NCBI GenBank assembly: GCA_020746875.1
Contig: JAGTJL010000006.1
Span: 1,054,001-1,118,000, forward strand
Reading direction: 5' to 3'
Source of the DNA: Rhexocercosporidium sp. MPI-PUGE-AT-0058
Taxonomy: Eukaryota; Ascomycota; Leotiomycetes; Helotiales
Length of the DNA stretch: 64,000 nt
Below, in pieces: positions 50,656-62,180 of this stretch. The translations under genes were made by a program, and so were the position numbers. The notes under the pieces are model-generated. The model did no database searches and had not been told where the DNA came from. It saw only the letters and a program-made list of their open reading frames with translations. Every line of letters begins with the position of its first letter. Positions within the stretch are counted from its first letter, which is position 1.

Positions 50656-52458
50656 CTACTTCTCCTTGGACTCAGTCTTCCCTTCCTTCTTCGAGTCTTC
50701 GTCGACAACGCCCTTGTACTTCGGGTCGGAATCACCAGCACTCTCAGTTGCCTGACCCTTGGAAACCTGGCTTGCCAAGTCGCGGTCTTCCTCGCTGCGG
50801 TCGAACATTTCGGTGTCATCTGAGTCAGTTAGGACCTCCGTACCATCTCCAAGAAGAATGATCCGACCTCGTTGGTTGCCACCGAACGACTTTGACTTTT
50901 GGTCCATGTCAACATCATACCCACTGTCGCTATCGTCGAAGTTGTGGTGTACACCTGGGCCACGGAACTCGGCTACTCAACAGATTAGCAAAATTCAAAA
51001 GTTACAGGTACGGTATACTTGCCGTACTCGGGAGGTGCGCAAGGTCCATCACCATTAGCAACTCTCTTCGCGATCTCATCATACCATTCCTCCTTCGTCT
51101 TGCCACGTAGAAGACCAATGATTATGATTGTCATATTGTCGCAGCCAACACCACCAGTCTCGGAGTTTGAGGCAAGACAGTTGTCCATCATGTTCTCACA
51201 GATCTTTGAAAGCTCTTGCTTGGCAGCAATTCCACGTCGGACGAATTCAACAACAGCTTGAGAAGACTGGCAATCCCAGATACCTAGAGAAGACTGTGTT
51301 AGATATGCCACCAATAATCATTTGTGAGCAGACCAACCATCGCAAGCGACCACCAAGAACTCATCGTCATCGGAGATGTCGTGCACAGTCACGTCGGGGT
51401 ATGCTGTGACAATCTGTTGTTCTGGGGCAAGCTCGGCGCTCTTCTTGAATTCGAAATCCCCAATAGCTCTTGACAAAGCAAGGTTGCCATTGACACGACC
51501 AAAATCAACAAATCCTCCGGCAGCTGTGATTCTCGCCTTCTCGCCTGCATGTTATTAGAGCTAAGCCAAATTGTAACAGTGCCACTGCGCCATACCTTCG
51601 TTTTGTGGTTTGTGATCGAATGAAAGTGGCTTGGCTCTTCCCTTGACACCTAAGACACTTCTGGAATCACCAGCATTTCCCTATGTTGGTCAGTTGTGTG
51701 TTCTCTGACAAGCTTCGAGATTACCTACAACAAAGATCTTCTTTGCAGAGACAATTGCCACGGAAGCTGTGCAGCCAGAAACCTCTTCCTCGTACCGTGG
51801 GTCTACAAAGCACGAGTCAGTTTCCCATATAACCCTTGTGTATATGTGCAAGCTAACCGTTGAGGATTGCTCTATCTGTGGCCAAGAATCCATCCTTCAA
51901 AGCCTGCTCCAGGTCGCCCTTCTTGAACGCATCCTGCTTGGCGATTATGGGATGGATGTTCTCGCCAGCGAACAGAGCCACTTTGTCTCCTCCGTGTCCA
52001 TCATATACTCCAAAGAACGAGAGCCTCGAATCAATACCCGCGGGCGTTGATGCCTTTCCATCCTCGGCAACAGATTGTAGGTCTAGGACGGCCGCGTGCG
52101 CATCCTCCATACTGATTCTCCATCCTTGCATGGACGAGACTCCAAAGATCAATCGATCATCGCCGCCATTTTCGGAAGTCTAGAACATGGCATGTCAGCA
52201 ACCCTGCACAGCTAATTTCAAAAGATTCCAGCCCGCTGGACCGCGTCAGACTAGGAAGTTCTAAACAGTTCGAGGTTTTGACCAAGGCTGAATTCTAAGC
52301 TTGAACTCCAGGAGGCGCGCGCGCTCCCAGTCGGCTGGGAGGTGTGATTCAGAGTGACAGCAGCACAGCACAGCCTGAGAATGGCCGAAGACTCCGCATA
52401 ACAGGAAGGGAGGAATGCATACCTTATCGACGACCGGCTCGGACAGAGTCTGACCCAT
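50656..52458 (-). CDS. PTC2: PP2C-type protein phosphatase (Ptc2/Ptc3-like)
   Basis: A metal-dependent Ser/Thr phosphatase; yeast Ptc2/Ptc3 turn off stress MAP kinase and DNA-damage kinases. Seven exons (52423-52458, 51858-52179, 51729-51802, 51596-51680, 51338-51544, 51023-51283, 50656-50972) join in frame to 433 residues. [12 protein letters not shown] at the start fits the N-myristoylation pattern MGxxxS. Metal-site residues are visible in ISMEDAH (E37, D38), VYDGHGG (D72), [13 protein letters not shown] and [10 protein letters not shown]. The C-terminus is acidic and disordered, as in Ptc2/Ptc3. The last intron (50973-51022) has a GC donor (GCAAGT): only that donor restores [14 protein letters not shown], the usual Ptc2 sequence. 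Confidence 0.95.
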
Positions 52459-54350
52459 GTTGATGAAACTCGAACTATTTGCGCGTGGTGACCTCGAGCA
52501 ATTTCAGACGGAGGTTTGGTATTTGTGGTTGAGGGAGGGAGGGAGGGAGAAGAGGTGATGTGCGGGGTCGTGTCGCGTGGTGGGAAATGTTGGAAGTGGA
52601 CTGCAGACTATCTGCTACTCTGCATCTGGGAAGAAGAAACGGTTTCTTGTTCGTCGAGGGTGTTGACAGCTTCTTTATCTTGTCGCGTGTTGCAGGAGAG
52701 TAATCCAGGAGTTGTAAAATGATGATGGAGGAGGAGGTCCGTAGCGAGGCGACAGCCACTAGCGGCCGATGGAGATGGTGTGGAAGCAAGCCGAGTGAAA
52801 GGGAACAAGAATAGAATAGCTCAAACAGAGACAATAGAAGGACTTCGGGTTCGAACTTCGGTGGATATCAGTTGACGATGGATCAAATCAAGATTTACAT
52901 GCATTATGCTCTCTATAGCAGAAGACACAAAGAAAGCGAACGCTGCCAGAGCAGCAGGCAGGCCCACGAGGCTTCCGGGCAAGTGCAAGGTTTTCACGGA
53001 TCATTCATTCAGCATCAGCATGAGCATGAGCCCTCGCCCACATCCATCATGGAGGGGAAATGGAAGGAAAGTGTTGCACAGTGTGGACGCTGGTTGAGGC
53101 TTTTTGAGGGGCAACGGGAACGGGGCAGAGCATTGTTAATGCCCTGACTCCGAGGCTTCTCATAGGCTGGCTTCTTGTTTTGTTCAGTCTGGTCCTGGTC
53201 TGAGGGAATGTGAGGGGATGTGAGGGGAGGTGAGGGAGGGGAGCTGTGCATTAGTGGACCCTGGCTTCTGCCAGCTTCCGTGGTGGTGGGAGATGGTGGT
53301 GGGAGGGGGAGACAATACGCAGCTTGGCTGTTCTTCAACGAGGCTAGTTTTGTTGGTTTCAAACATTCCCCTCTCTTTTGTGTGAAAGTACTTGAAAGAA
53401 AGAACTTCGTCGTACAGGAGAGGAGGGAGGAACCTACTACAGGAGGCAAAGCCAAGGGAGGTCAACGGATCTCTACCTGTGGCGTGTGCAGCAGCCAAGC
53501 TTGTGCGCCCAGTCCCAGTCCAGCCGCCCCAGTGGCTCACCAGATTACTGCGTCATCGAGGTCAAGGCCATCCTTGTACAGTAAGGAACAAACTGAATGA
53601 CTTTCTCAGGGAAGGGAATTTAATAGTGGCCATAGCCGACAGCTTTTAGTGGAAAGGAAAGTCAATTTGTTTGAAGCGATAATAGCATTCCTATGTGAAC
53701 AACCAACCTGTAAGTATCGTTCCTGTCGTCGAGCTTATAACTGTTTGAGTTTCTAATTACAGTTCACAATCTGGAACGCCGTAGTCTTCTCAACTTACTA
53801 CAACTACGCCAATGCTTGCTGCAATATTGAATCGCGAAAGAGGTCAACGCAAATAGCCACATCTGATTCATAAAGATACCACAGCACTATATACTAGTTT
53901 ACAAAGCTATAATTAACACCTTTACGTTTCCTCTTAACAGTGTCCCAAGGGCCCATGGCACTTAACAGGTCATAAAGCCCACTCTGCCTTCCCGGGCTAT
54001 GTAGGACGCACCCAAGCTGTTTGCTGCAAGGGCGCTAGATGACCTTCCACAAACAAGATAAACATTAGCTTTGACACATCATCAAATACTCTAAATAAGT
54101 AAGTTGCACTCATGCGAATGGTACAATTGAAACTCGTCTTCCCACGTTCAACAACTGTTCAGCCGGTTCAGGGGGGAACAAACACATCTTAGCGAGCTCT
54201 ATCTTAAGCTCAAAACTAGATGAGCCAAATTCTTCACGTACCCCAACATTTACTCCCACGCCTTTACATTATCTATTGCTATTAACTACTCACTCACACA
54301 CCATATCCAAACGAACATCCATCATTCTCCTTAACTAAACAAACGCACAC
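52459..54350. other. Intergenic, PP2C promoter to Axl2 3' end
   Basis: About 1.9 kb. A GGGAGGTGAGG-type purine run lies at 53200-53320. Open frames here have biased composition but no motif and no consistent splice signals. Confidence 0.5.
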
Positions 54351-57300
54351 TCAAATATAAGCCGAATAATCCATCACCCCCCTCTGCGTACCCATTCTCT
54401 GCACTCCACTCGCATCAGTACTCATCGGTCTCATCCCCGCCCCATCCACAATCCTCGCAGCCCCACCCGGCTTAGGAGAAGTTGGAGTAGATTTCGAATT
54501 CCCATATGCTAGTCCCGGGTTCTGCACTACATCACCATCCGTAACCACACTACCCTCTTCATCCCTCGCACCCCTCTGCGTCTCCCAACTCCCCTCCGAA
54601 AAGCCATCTGGGATGTAATCTTCATACACATCATCATACAGATGTACTCCCGTCTCAGAACACTGATCCATCTGTGACATTGACCCAGGTGCGGACTCGA
54701 AACGACTATCTCTCGACTCGTACGAGCGGATACTACTTATCGTCTTAGTCCGTGCCCCTAAGTGACTCTGGATATACGATCTCAGCTGTCTCGTCCCTTC
54801 TCGTGCCATTCCATACGATATACCAAAGGAATCCTGAGGATCTGTCCCATCGCTCATCTCACGCAAGCCCTGCGCGATCGTCGCTTCGAGACTATCCATG
54901 ATAGCTTCTTCAGGGACAGTAGGAGAGTCTGCGTAAGAAGTTCGGAAAGGCTTCTTAGTAATCTTCCCAGAATTCCTGATTGAAGAGCCGCCAAAGAAAG
55001 GAGATGAGCCGACTCTTCTACTGACTGGACGTGAGAGGCGTGAGTTACCGCTGCTCTCAGAGAGGACCATCGATTGAGGCGGGATGGATGGACTCTTTGT
55101 GACTTGTCTTATGGTCTTCCTTGGAAAGACTTGCGAGCTTTGGGGTACTTCGTATGTAGATGAGGCGCTGGTATTGCTTCGTCGCTTCTCGTTCTCAGCT
55201 ATTGTCAGCCAAGTTCTCGATTCTCTCGCTAGGTTTCGACCACCTGACCAATCCTGTCCGTGACCGATACTTCGTCGATTTATAGGGATTCTAGAGAAAG
55301 ATAAGACTGACTGATTGCGGCCGTGTCCCACAGCTCTCGGTCGATCCATGGTCGGCAAGATTCTAGATTGTCGTCTCGCAGATTTTGCGGGGATGGACAT
55401 CTTGATCGATGGTAGAATAGGCGGTATGGCTTCGGTCGCATTCGAGAAAACACCCTCTTTTCCTAATATAGAGAAACTGTCGAGTGGCGTCAGTGAAAAG
55501 TTGCTGTCTCGGAGATTCAAGATCGACTCCTCGTGAGGTAGGCGGGGAAAAACACTTTGTCGCGCTATACGAGGTGAATTGGAGGAGATTAATATAGCTG
55601 ACCGTCGAGTGTGACCTTTCCGAGAGTAGTTTGAATAGTTCCGCGTCAAGTTTTGTGTTTGAGAAGAACGTGTTCCAGACGATCTCAGCGTTGGATATGT
55701 GCTGTTCCGGGTAAATCTCCAGCTGTTCTCGGATAGAGCATTGTCGGACTTTGATCGTACTCTGCTCCCAAGACCGAAGTTTTGCGAATCTATTAACTGA
55801 GATAGTCGTGGGTCTGCCGCAGCTAACATGGTTTTCGATCGCCTCAAAGAATTGTTTGCAACCCCTTTTGGGTACCTGCCCTTCTCGGCAGTGTCTGCAC
55901 CTGATATTGGTCCCACGACGCCTCCTGGTCCAGTGCCACTCTGGATACCGAATCCAGATATGCTTAGCTGAAGTGGTGGCGGTGGTGGAATTGCGGGGAT
56001 TGGTTCGATTGTTTGAAATGTTTTTGCGAGGCTTGGTGTAGCTCCTAGGGGAGATGATATCGAGCGCTTCTCTATCTTTCCAAATTCCTTCTGCTTCTTT
56101 GCTGCATGCCGTCGATGGCAGTAGCAGCAGAGTGCTAGCAACATGGCTAAGAATAGTACTCCAAGAGGTATCGATATTGCTAGAATAACAGTTTTACTGG
56201 GTCCTTTATGAGAACTCGAGGCAATAGGTGTAGCTTCTCCCGTTCTCGAAGTTGTGGATAATTTGGATGTTTGAGAAAGAATTGTGGTCGAAAATTGAGC
56301 AGAAGAACTTGAGGTTGTTGTTCGATTATCCGCAAACAACAGAAGCTTGAAGAACCAGGAATCTGAGGTCTGGTATGTCTTCGAAGTTGCGGACAACGTG
56401 ACCACCATTGTTGACGGCTGTATTGATGGAGGTATTTGCCCCGATAAAATAAATGTTTGTGGGTCGAATGAAAGCCATGGTTGTGGAGGTAGTATTTCCG
56501 TAGCCAATGTTGTATCAGATATGTTGGAGAGATAGATTCCCAGATCGTAGGAGAAAGTTGAGCCAATAGTGGCGTTCAAATCCCCTATAGATCTGCTAAA
56601 TAGAGGAGTTGAAATGACGGTACGAACAAAAGCTTCTGCCATGTCGCCATAGATGTCCATTACCCGAATAGTGATATTCACAGAAGTTGCATCAGCTGGT
56701 ACAGTGCCTGTGAGTGCGAGGCTCGAGTTGTCAAAGGTCATCCAAGAAGGTGTTTGCGCAGACGTTGCAACAATATCAGACGTGCGCGGGGACTGGCCAT
56801 CAAGCTGCAGATCACTTAGAAGCTCGTCGAAGTTGATTGTCTCCCCGACTGTTCCATTGATCACAATTTCGGCGTTCTTGAAGGCCAAGAGATGAACGCC
56901 AACTTCGATGTCAAAATACAATGAAGTTCCTCCAAATCCCTCGATATCCGATGCAATGAGCTGTATTCCAAACGTCTGTGGTGGCTGGATGAGCGACTGG
57001 TAATCTGGACTATGGCCAGTGAATGACAGCGTGCTCTCATTGAATTGGATCCATGAGGGTAATGGCGTATTGCTGGAGGTAATTGCATAGTAGCTGAAGG
57101 ATGAGCTGCTATCATTGTTGGCAAATGTACCAGGCTCGAACTTAAAATTGAAAGGTGTCGAAGGATGGTACAGCAGAGTTGATGGAGCTGAAAATGCGCC
57201 GGATGATATCAATTGAGTTGCTGTTATAATTACTGAAGGTGCTGGAGTCTTAGAGACCACCAGTGTTGCATTCAATGTGATTGAACCCGTAGAGTCGCTT

Positions 57301-57602
57301 GCAGTCAGGCCGAATGGCACACCAGTAACTGTATCTGTGCCTACGTCCTCAGTCGAAGGTGTTCCAGACAGGGTTTGAGAATTGCTGTCCAACGAGAGCC
57401 AGCTAGGCCCGCTGGAAAGAGAATATGTCATAGGTAGATCGGATGAAAATGTTGAGCCGGGGAAGACATAAGAGAATGGTGTCGAGATTCGTGCGGCAGG
57501 AGGGACTTGAGAGTTTAATGGGAAGGCGATTGTTGGAATCGCATTGGTGACAGGTGCAAAAATTGCGATAGTAGATATCAGACCCCGCAGTAACATCTTC
57601 AT
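54351..57602 (-). CDS. AXL2: Axl2-like cadherin-domain transmembrane protein
   Basis: Axl2 marks sites of polarised growth and septation at the plasma membrane and works with septins. One exon gives 1083 residues from MKMLLRGLISTIAIFAPVTNA, a signal peptide. Three or four dystroglycan/cadherin-like repeats fill the extracellular part, recognisable by repeated PSWLSLD..LSGTP, PSWIQFNESTLSFTG, PSWMTFDNSSLALTG and PWLSFDPQTFILSG, with many N-glycosylation sites. A Ser/Thr-rich stalk precedes one membrane segment (about 468-490, ILAISIPLGVLFLAMLLALC) followed by CCYCHRRH. The long cytoplasmic tail of about 590 residues is Ser/Arg-rich and disordered. The start at 57602 places the signal peptide at the N-terminus; the frame is open upstream to 57728 without one. 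Confidence 0.92.
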   Translation of the reverse strand: MKMLLRGLISTIAIFAPVTNAIPTIAFPLNSQVPPAARISTPFSYVFPGSTFSSDLPMTYSLSSGPSWLSLDSNSQTLSGTPSTEDVGTDTVTGVPFGLTASDSTGSITLNATLVVSKTPAPSVIITATQLISSGAFSAPSTLLYHPSTPFNFKFEPGTFANNDSSSSFSYYAITSSNTPLPSWIQFNESTLSFTGHSPDYQSLIQPPQTFGIQLIASDIEGFGGTSLYFDIEVGVHLLAFKNAEIVINGTVGETINFDELLSDLQLDGQSPRTSDIVATSAQTPSWMTFDNSSLALTGTVPADATSVNITIRVMDIYGDMAEAFVRTVISTPLFSRSIGDLNATIGSTFSYDLGIYLSNISDTTLATEILPPQPWLSFDPQTFILSGQIPPSIQPSTMVVTLSATSKTYQTSDSWFFKLLLFADNRTTTSSSSAQFSTTILSQTSKLSTTSRTGEATPIASSSHKGPSKTVILAISIPLGVLFLAMLLALCCYCHRRHAAKKQKEFGKIEKRSISSPLGATPSLAKTFQTIEPIPAIPPPPPLQLSISGFGIQSGTGPGGVVGPISGADTAEKGRYPKGVANNSLRRSKTMLAAADPRLSQLIDSQNFGLGSRVRSKSDNALSENSWRFTRNSTYPTLRSSGTRSSQTQNLTRNYSNYSRKGHTRRSAILISSNSPRIARQSVFPRLPHEESILNLRDSNFSLTPLDSFSILGKEGVFSNATEAIPPILPSIKMSIPAKSARRQSRILPTMDRPRAVGHGRNQSVLSFSRIPINRRSIGHGQDWSGGRNLARESRTWLTIAENEKRRSNTSASSTYEVPQSSQVFPRKTIRQVTKSPSIPPQSMVLSESSGNSRLSRPVSRRVGSSPFFGGSSIRNSGKITKKPFRTSYADSPTVPEEAIMDSLEATIAQGLREMSDGTDPQDSFGISYGMAREGTRQLRSYIQSHLGARTKTISSIRSYESRDSRFESAPGSMSQMDQCSETGVHLYDDVYEDYIPDGFSEGSWETQRGARDEEGSVVTDGDVVQNPGLAYGNSKSTPTSPKPGGAARIVDGAGMRPMSTDASGVQRMGTQRGVMDYSAYI

Positions 57603-58473
57603 GAGCGGCCAGCAGGTTTCGAGAGTTAGCAGCTCAAGAGCTGGCAGAGCAGCTGGAGTTTCCGGAAGCGTCTGATGGCACAAAATCTGTGTATACAAAG
57701 GCACATGCAGATGGACGGAAAGAGTCAAAAAGAGAGGGCGCCGACATCCTGGTGGTTGTCATCGAAGATAAATTTTGGAGGCGCAGTGTAGGGAGACTCG
57801 CTAATCGGTGGTATCGCCTTGCTTGGAATTCAACTGTAGAAAGGGAAGAATGACATACGCTGCAAGGGATGAGGGAAAACCGACCCCAACCTTCTGATGG
57901 CATCAAGAAGATACTCATGTAACGAAGGGTACTTTTGAAAGAAATATTCAATTTGGGTGGCTCGAAAACACTGAGATCGTCTTTGGAGGCTGAAGATACT
58001 TCAGTCCAACCACCAAAGGTCTCAGATTGTCATACATCGCTACGGCATAATATTCAACGAGAAACACGAAAAGCGACGAGCCATAGATCGAGAGCAAGAA
58101 CAAAGTTCGCATCCATTCATATTGGGACCTCTTGGGGGTACCGACTGGTTTGCCAGTTCCCTTCGTGTGGAAATGAGGTTCGACGGGAGAGGTTCAACAA
58201 TATGCTCCTGTCTGCTACTTTGAGCTAGGACACGGACGGGAGAATCCGAAAGTAGCAAAGTAGGGAGCCTCTCATGCTTTATCGATTGTGATACCAACGC
58301 ATGAGGTTTTTCCTTGCCAAATTGTGATGAAGGGTGCATCTGTGAAGTGAGATGAAGCGAAGGGGGAAGTTGAAGTCCAGAATCCCCAACCGAGACCCGA
58401 TGTTTAGCCGGCCACGAACACTTCACCTCCTTCATGACTTCGCGCTCCTGTTCCTCTGCAACGCCACACAAAC
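57603..58473. other. Divergent promoter region, Axl2 and EFM6
   Basis: About 870 bases between two divergent starts. No clear element seen. Confidence 0.45.
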
Positions 58474-59280
58474 ATGGCCTCGCGGTCGGTCTCTCCAGAA
58501 TTCTCCCCTCTGGAATTCGGAGAAGAGCTCACAGCTGTGCCCGCTTACAAAGTTGCGTCAACTACATCCATCAACTTCTCCAGTCTCCTTGAGCCGCCAC
58601 TACGACTTCACGAAGACCTGAGGTCGGGCTGCGGTGGTCAGTTATGGCCAGCTGGAATGGTGCTTGCGCAACAGATGCTGCGTTACCACAGAGATTCACT
58701 GAAAGGCGCACGAATGTGAGTCTTTGGTGGTTCTGCGGCGATGTCGGAGCAGTGCTGACTTGATACTAAAGTCTTGAACTTGGAGCTGGTGGCGGTCTCG
58801 TCGGACTGGGTGTGGCTATGGGATGTAAACTAGATCACACACTCTATATTTCCGATCAGGAGAATATGGTGGAGCTCATGCGCAAGAATATCGAGTTGAA
58901 TGGCCTGCAATCACGTGTCAAGGAACTGGTTTTAAATTGGTGTGTTTCCCAAGGCTCCCTTTCGAACAATTTCTAATCCAGAGTCTAGGGGTGATTCTTT
59001 GCCAGAGGATGTCATCAGACAGAAGCCGAATTTGATCTTGGCCGCCGATTGTGTCTACTTCGAGCCGGCATTCCCCTTACTTCTTGCTACACTTGAAGAC
59101 CTCCTCGAACTTTGCAAGGAATCTGTCATCTACTTCTGCTTCAAGAAGCGGAGGAGAGCAGACATGCAGTTCATGAAGAACGCGCGGAAGAAGTTCGTTG
59201 TGGAGGAGATTGAGGATGAAGATAGAGAGACGTTCTCTAGAGAGGGATTGTTCTTGTACACTTTTAATCGGAAACCATGA
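58474..59280 (+). CDS. EFM6: Protein-lysine methyltransferase EFM6-type
   Basis: A family 16 (METTL21-like) methyltransferase; yeast Efm6 methylates a lysine of translation factor eEF1A. Exons 58474-58715, 58772-58939 and 58989-59280 join in frame to 233 residues. SAM-binding motif I is ILELGAGGGLVGLG (about 81-94), with the acidic residue of motif II in LYISDQEN. The post-I region LNWGDSLPEDVI is restored only by removing the second intron (GTGTGT donor). The LAADCVYFEPAF block and the family-typical FCFKKRRRADMQF near the C-terminus point to EFM6 and not EFM2, EFM3 or EFM7. The first intron is 56 and the second 49 bases. The gene ends 174 bases from SHB17, tail to tail. Confidence 0.9.
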
Positions 59281-59454
59281 AAAGCAGGACACTTAACTTC
59301 ATCCTGTGCATCTCTGACACTAATGATTTCTGCATGTCTATTAGGTCTATTTTGGTGTCTAATTATAATTCTGGACGCAGAAATCTCCCTCTAGAATAGG
59401 AGATTGTAGGTCCTGTACTACATCTGTACGTTATATTGCGTGGAGACATCCCAT

Positions 59455-60252
59455 CTACGCCTCGCTGGCTCCCATGTTGACACCAAGAAGAAATGCTGGC
59501 TCATCAACCCTGTGATGCTCATAAGACAGCACCCCAATGGCACCTGGCTCCAACATCATAGGCAAGCTTCTACTTAGCTCAAACCCAATCCACCTTTTCG
59601 CAAATGCTCTCAAGATATGTCCATGAGCAATCAAGACAACATCCACAGCTTTCTCCCCATACATATACGGACCCTGTATCTCCCTGATCTTCACAATGAT
59701 TCGATCCAGGCGCGCCGCAACTTCATCAGCAGATTCTCCCTCCTCGCACCCATCGACCCAAATATTCCATGGCCTCTCCTTGTCAAGCCCTCGCTCCTTT
59801 CGGGCCGCTCTGATCTGCGCGGTCAAGAGCCCCTCATACAATCCGTATTCCCACTCGCGGATATCTTCTGTGGTCTCGTAGGATCCTGCGAGGTTCCTCC
59901 GTGAGGATTCGTCGAAGAGCAGTTCGTAAGTTCGTTGAGCTCGCGTTCGAGGACTTACGAATAGGCGGGCTATTCTCGAGGGGTCGACAATTTTGCCTGC
60001 GCCCACAATCACATTGGCGGACGAAGAAACTTGTTTCTCGCCATTGGCAGTCAAAGGAATATCGCTTCGGCCGGTGTAGCGTCCGGAGATAGTCCATTCA
60101 GTCTCGCCTGCAAAGCAGTCAGTAGTGTAGTTCGCAGCTAGACGAGAGTATCTCGTCCACAGATGCAACGGTAGGAGATATTGAGATTGTGTTCAAGGCA
60201 TACCGTGTCGCACAAGAAATACCCGAGGGGTTGTAGCGTCTTTGTCTGGCAT
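59455..60252 (-). CDS. SHB17: Sedoheptulose-1,7-bisphosphatase SHB17-type (histidine phosphatase)
   Basis: Shb17 removes a phosphate from sedoheptulose 1,7-bisphosphate, feeding ribose-5-phosphate synthesis without the oxidative pentose pathway. Exons 60204-60252 and 59455-60107 join in frame to 233 residues. The phosphohistidine motif RHGETEW (H16) spans the intron. The second conserved His is in LIAHGHILRAF, with catalytic residues around REWEYGLYEG. The substrate assignment rests on the TGRSDIPLT and EWEYGLYEG blocks shared with Shb17; other phosphoglycerate-mutase-like enzymes are the alternative. Start MPDKDATTPRVFLV. Confidence 0.9.
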
Positions 60253-60821
60253 ATTGAACTGTGAATTTTGAAGATATGGGAAGTTGACGCACCCCGCCCC
60301 CACTACACTTTTTCGGACGGGCATTGAGCTGCCAAGCTTTAAGGGTTCGCCTCAGAAAATGACTTCGGTAAAGTGTCCAATCACAGTCAAAAATTGGAAC
60401 TTGAGCAAGGGAAAGACAACAACAAGTTTATCTGACCTTGAAGAAGAAGAATGCCAATCTAGTATCCTTACTATTACTCCATTTAGAAGTACCGTCAGAT
60501 CCCCACTTCTCTGTTGCGGCAGCACTGCCTTGGCAGAACCGCTTAAGGAGCGGGTGTAGTTGTTTTAGTATCGCTTGACTCTGTCTTCGTTCTCGTCTTT
60601 GTCGTCCATGATTCCGGAGTCTGAGCTGCTTTCGCCGGGATCTTCCCATCAGAACACTTGGCTGCCTTCGGCAGTAGTCGCAATGGCATTCGAAGTACGG
60701 GAGCTACCACTCCCTGCGACACCGTTGCAAAGTTGGATGTTTGTTACAGTCTGTTGCAACATCGGCTTCGTCCCCTTTCACCTAAATTGTTTTAGAGCAC
60801 AGAACAACTCACCCATATTTA

Positions 60822-60857
60822 GATATGTATATATACATATATATATATATTTCTATT
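60822..60857. repeat. AT dinucleotide microsatellite
   Basis: Imperfect TATA and ATAC units, mostly alternating A and T, about 570 bases upstream of the SHB17 start. Confidence 0.8.
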
Positions 60858-61290
60858 TAATCCTGGCGCCATAGCTTCTTTGTCATCCCCGTATACGGAG
60901 TACTCTGGAGTGCCTCGGCAACCGAACGATGTCAGAGTGTGTTGGGCACGCTCGCGCGGCCATCAAGACAAATTGCGCTTGGGCCGGGTGGACCACAGAG
61001 AGAGCAAGGACTACTTCATTAGCCACCATCGGTGCATATTTAAAATGATTGCCCGCCAATACTCTTCTGAACACAATTCAAGATGCTAAATTTATTCCCC
61101 TAACCGCTTCTAGAAACTTTGCGTAGAATTCCTCCACAGATAAAACTCGACACCCCCTCCCTAGGACGCTATCTAGTAGCTATTATACAATGGCTTGCTT
61201 AACCAACAGACACTGTTACAAATGTACTCAAATTTCTGCGGTCTTTTCTTCTGAGCACTCTTCGGCAGCCGGCTCTTCGTAACTCCCGTC

Positions 61291-61554
61291 CTAGAAGCAC
61301 TCCTCCTCTTTATAGAGCCTGAGCGCTGCTTCCAATAATTCCGTCCCCTTCCTAGGAACGATGATTCTCCCCTCATCCTGACCAGCATCTACGTCTAGGT
61401 CTAGCTTAGCTAGTCCGCCCTCAATTGACACAGCTTCCTCCTCACGACCCGCTAAGTCCATTTCTGTCTCCTCGTTTTCGAAGGCTGTTGATCTAATTCG
61501 ACGGTGTAGCTTGCGAAATGCCGCCCAGGAGCACTCGGCTGGGGCGTTGTTGCG
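61291..61554 (-). pseudogene. Coding-like fragment, origin unknown
   Basis: An 87-codon stretch open on the minus strand between two in-frame stops. It reads with protein-like composition (RIRSTAFENEETEMDLAG, then LAKLDLDVDAGQDEG and GTELLEAALRLYKEEECF), acidic and helix-prone, with no good start Met at its upstream end. I do not recognise it. It could be the last exon of a decayed gene or a piece of a mobile element next to the broken NACHT gene. Confidence 0.3.
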
Positions 61555-61577
61555 CTACTGCACACCAGCGGACCCTT

Positions 61578-61593
61578 ACAGTACTGTACTGTA
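61578..61593. repeat. Short TACTG array
   Basis: Two to three TACTG units (ACAGTACTGTACTGTA), the same unit as the arrays at 9.9, 12.2 and 31.8 kb. Confidence 0.6.
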
Positions 61594-62180
61594 GGCGGAA
61601 TGTAGCGACGCATTGCCCGACCCCGCCACTGTTGGCCCAGGGTCGCTGGCGGACTTGAACTCTACACGGAATTGCAACTCAAATAAAAGCCTCAATTAAA
61701 TCTGCAGGTTGTACTAACTAGAGCTAAATTACTCATGCATGAACAATACCGAAAGACGGTTTCAACGCACTGAATAAGATGCAATTAAATCGTGCACAGT
61801 GGATATCTAAGGTCAGGGCATCTTTATGGTTATTTATCCCCACGGCTGCCATGAGCGCCCTGAATAAACATATTTGCTGACCAATGGAGATGACTGCTTT
61901 TGGACGAGGTAATCGGCCAGAAGACTTCGATGGAAGGATCGAAATGGGGGTACTTCTGCTTGTGGTCGGACGATGTCTCGTGAAGAATAAGGCACGTCAA
62001 GACAGCTTCCATTCATGAACACGGCGTTTGATGGGACCAGTCAGAGAGTGTGTGTATTTTAGCCGCAGCCAACTCAACGTGCAGCAAAACCTCCAGGGGA
62101 ATTAGAGGCCGAATGGCCTCCCATCAGTCTCGTACAATGTTGCGCATGCCATCACACTGTACACTGTGCCAGCAGATTCG

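Larger units (their letters stand above)
60253..62180. other. Intergenic with repeats and a coding-like remnant
   Basis: These 1.9 kb hold the SHB17 promoter, an AT-repeat (60822-60857), a short TACTG array (61578-61593) and the remnant at 61291-61554 described separately. Nothing else is supported. Confidence 0.5.
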
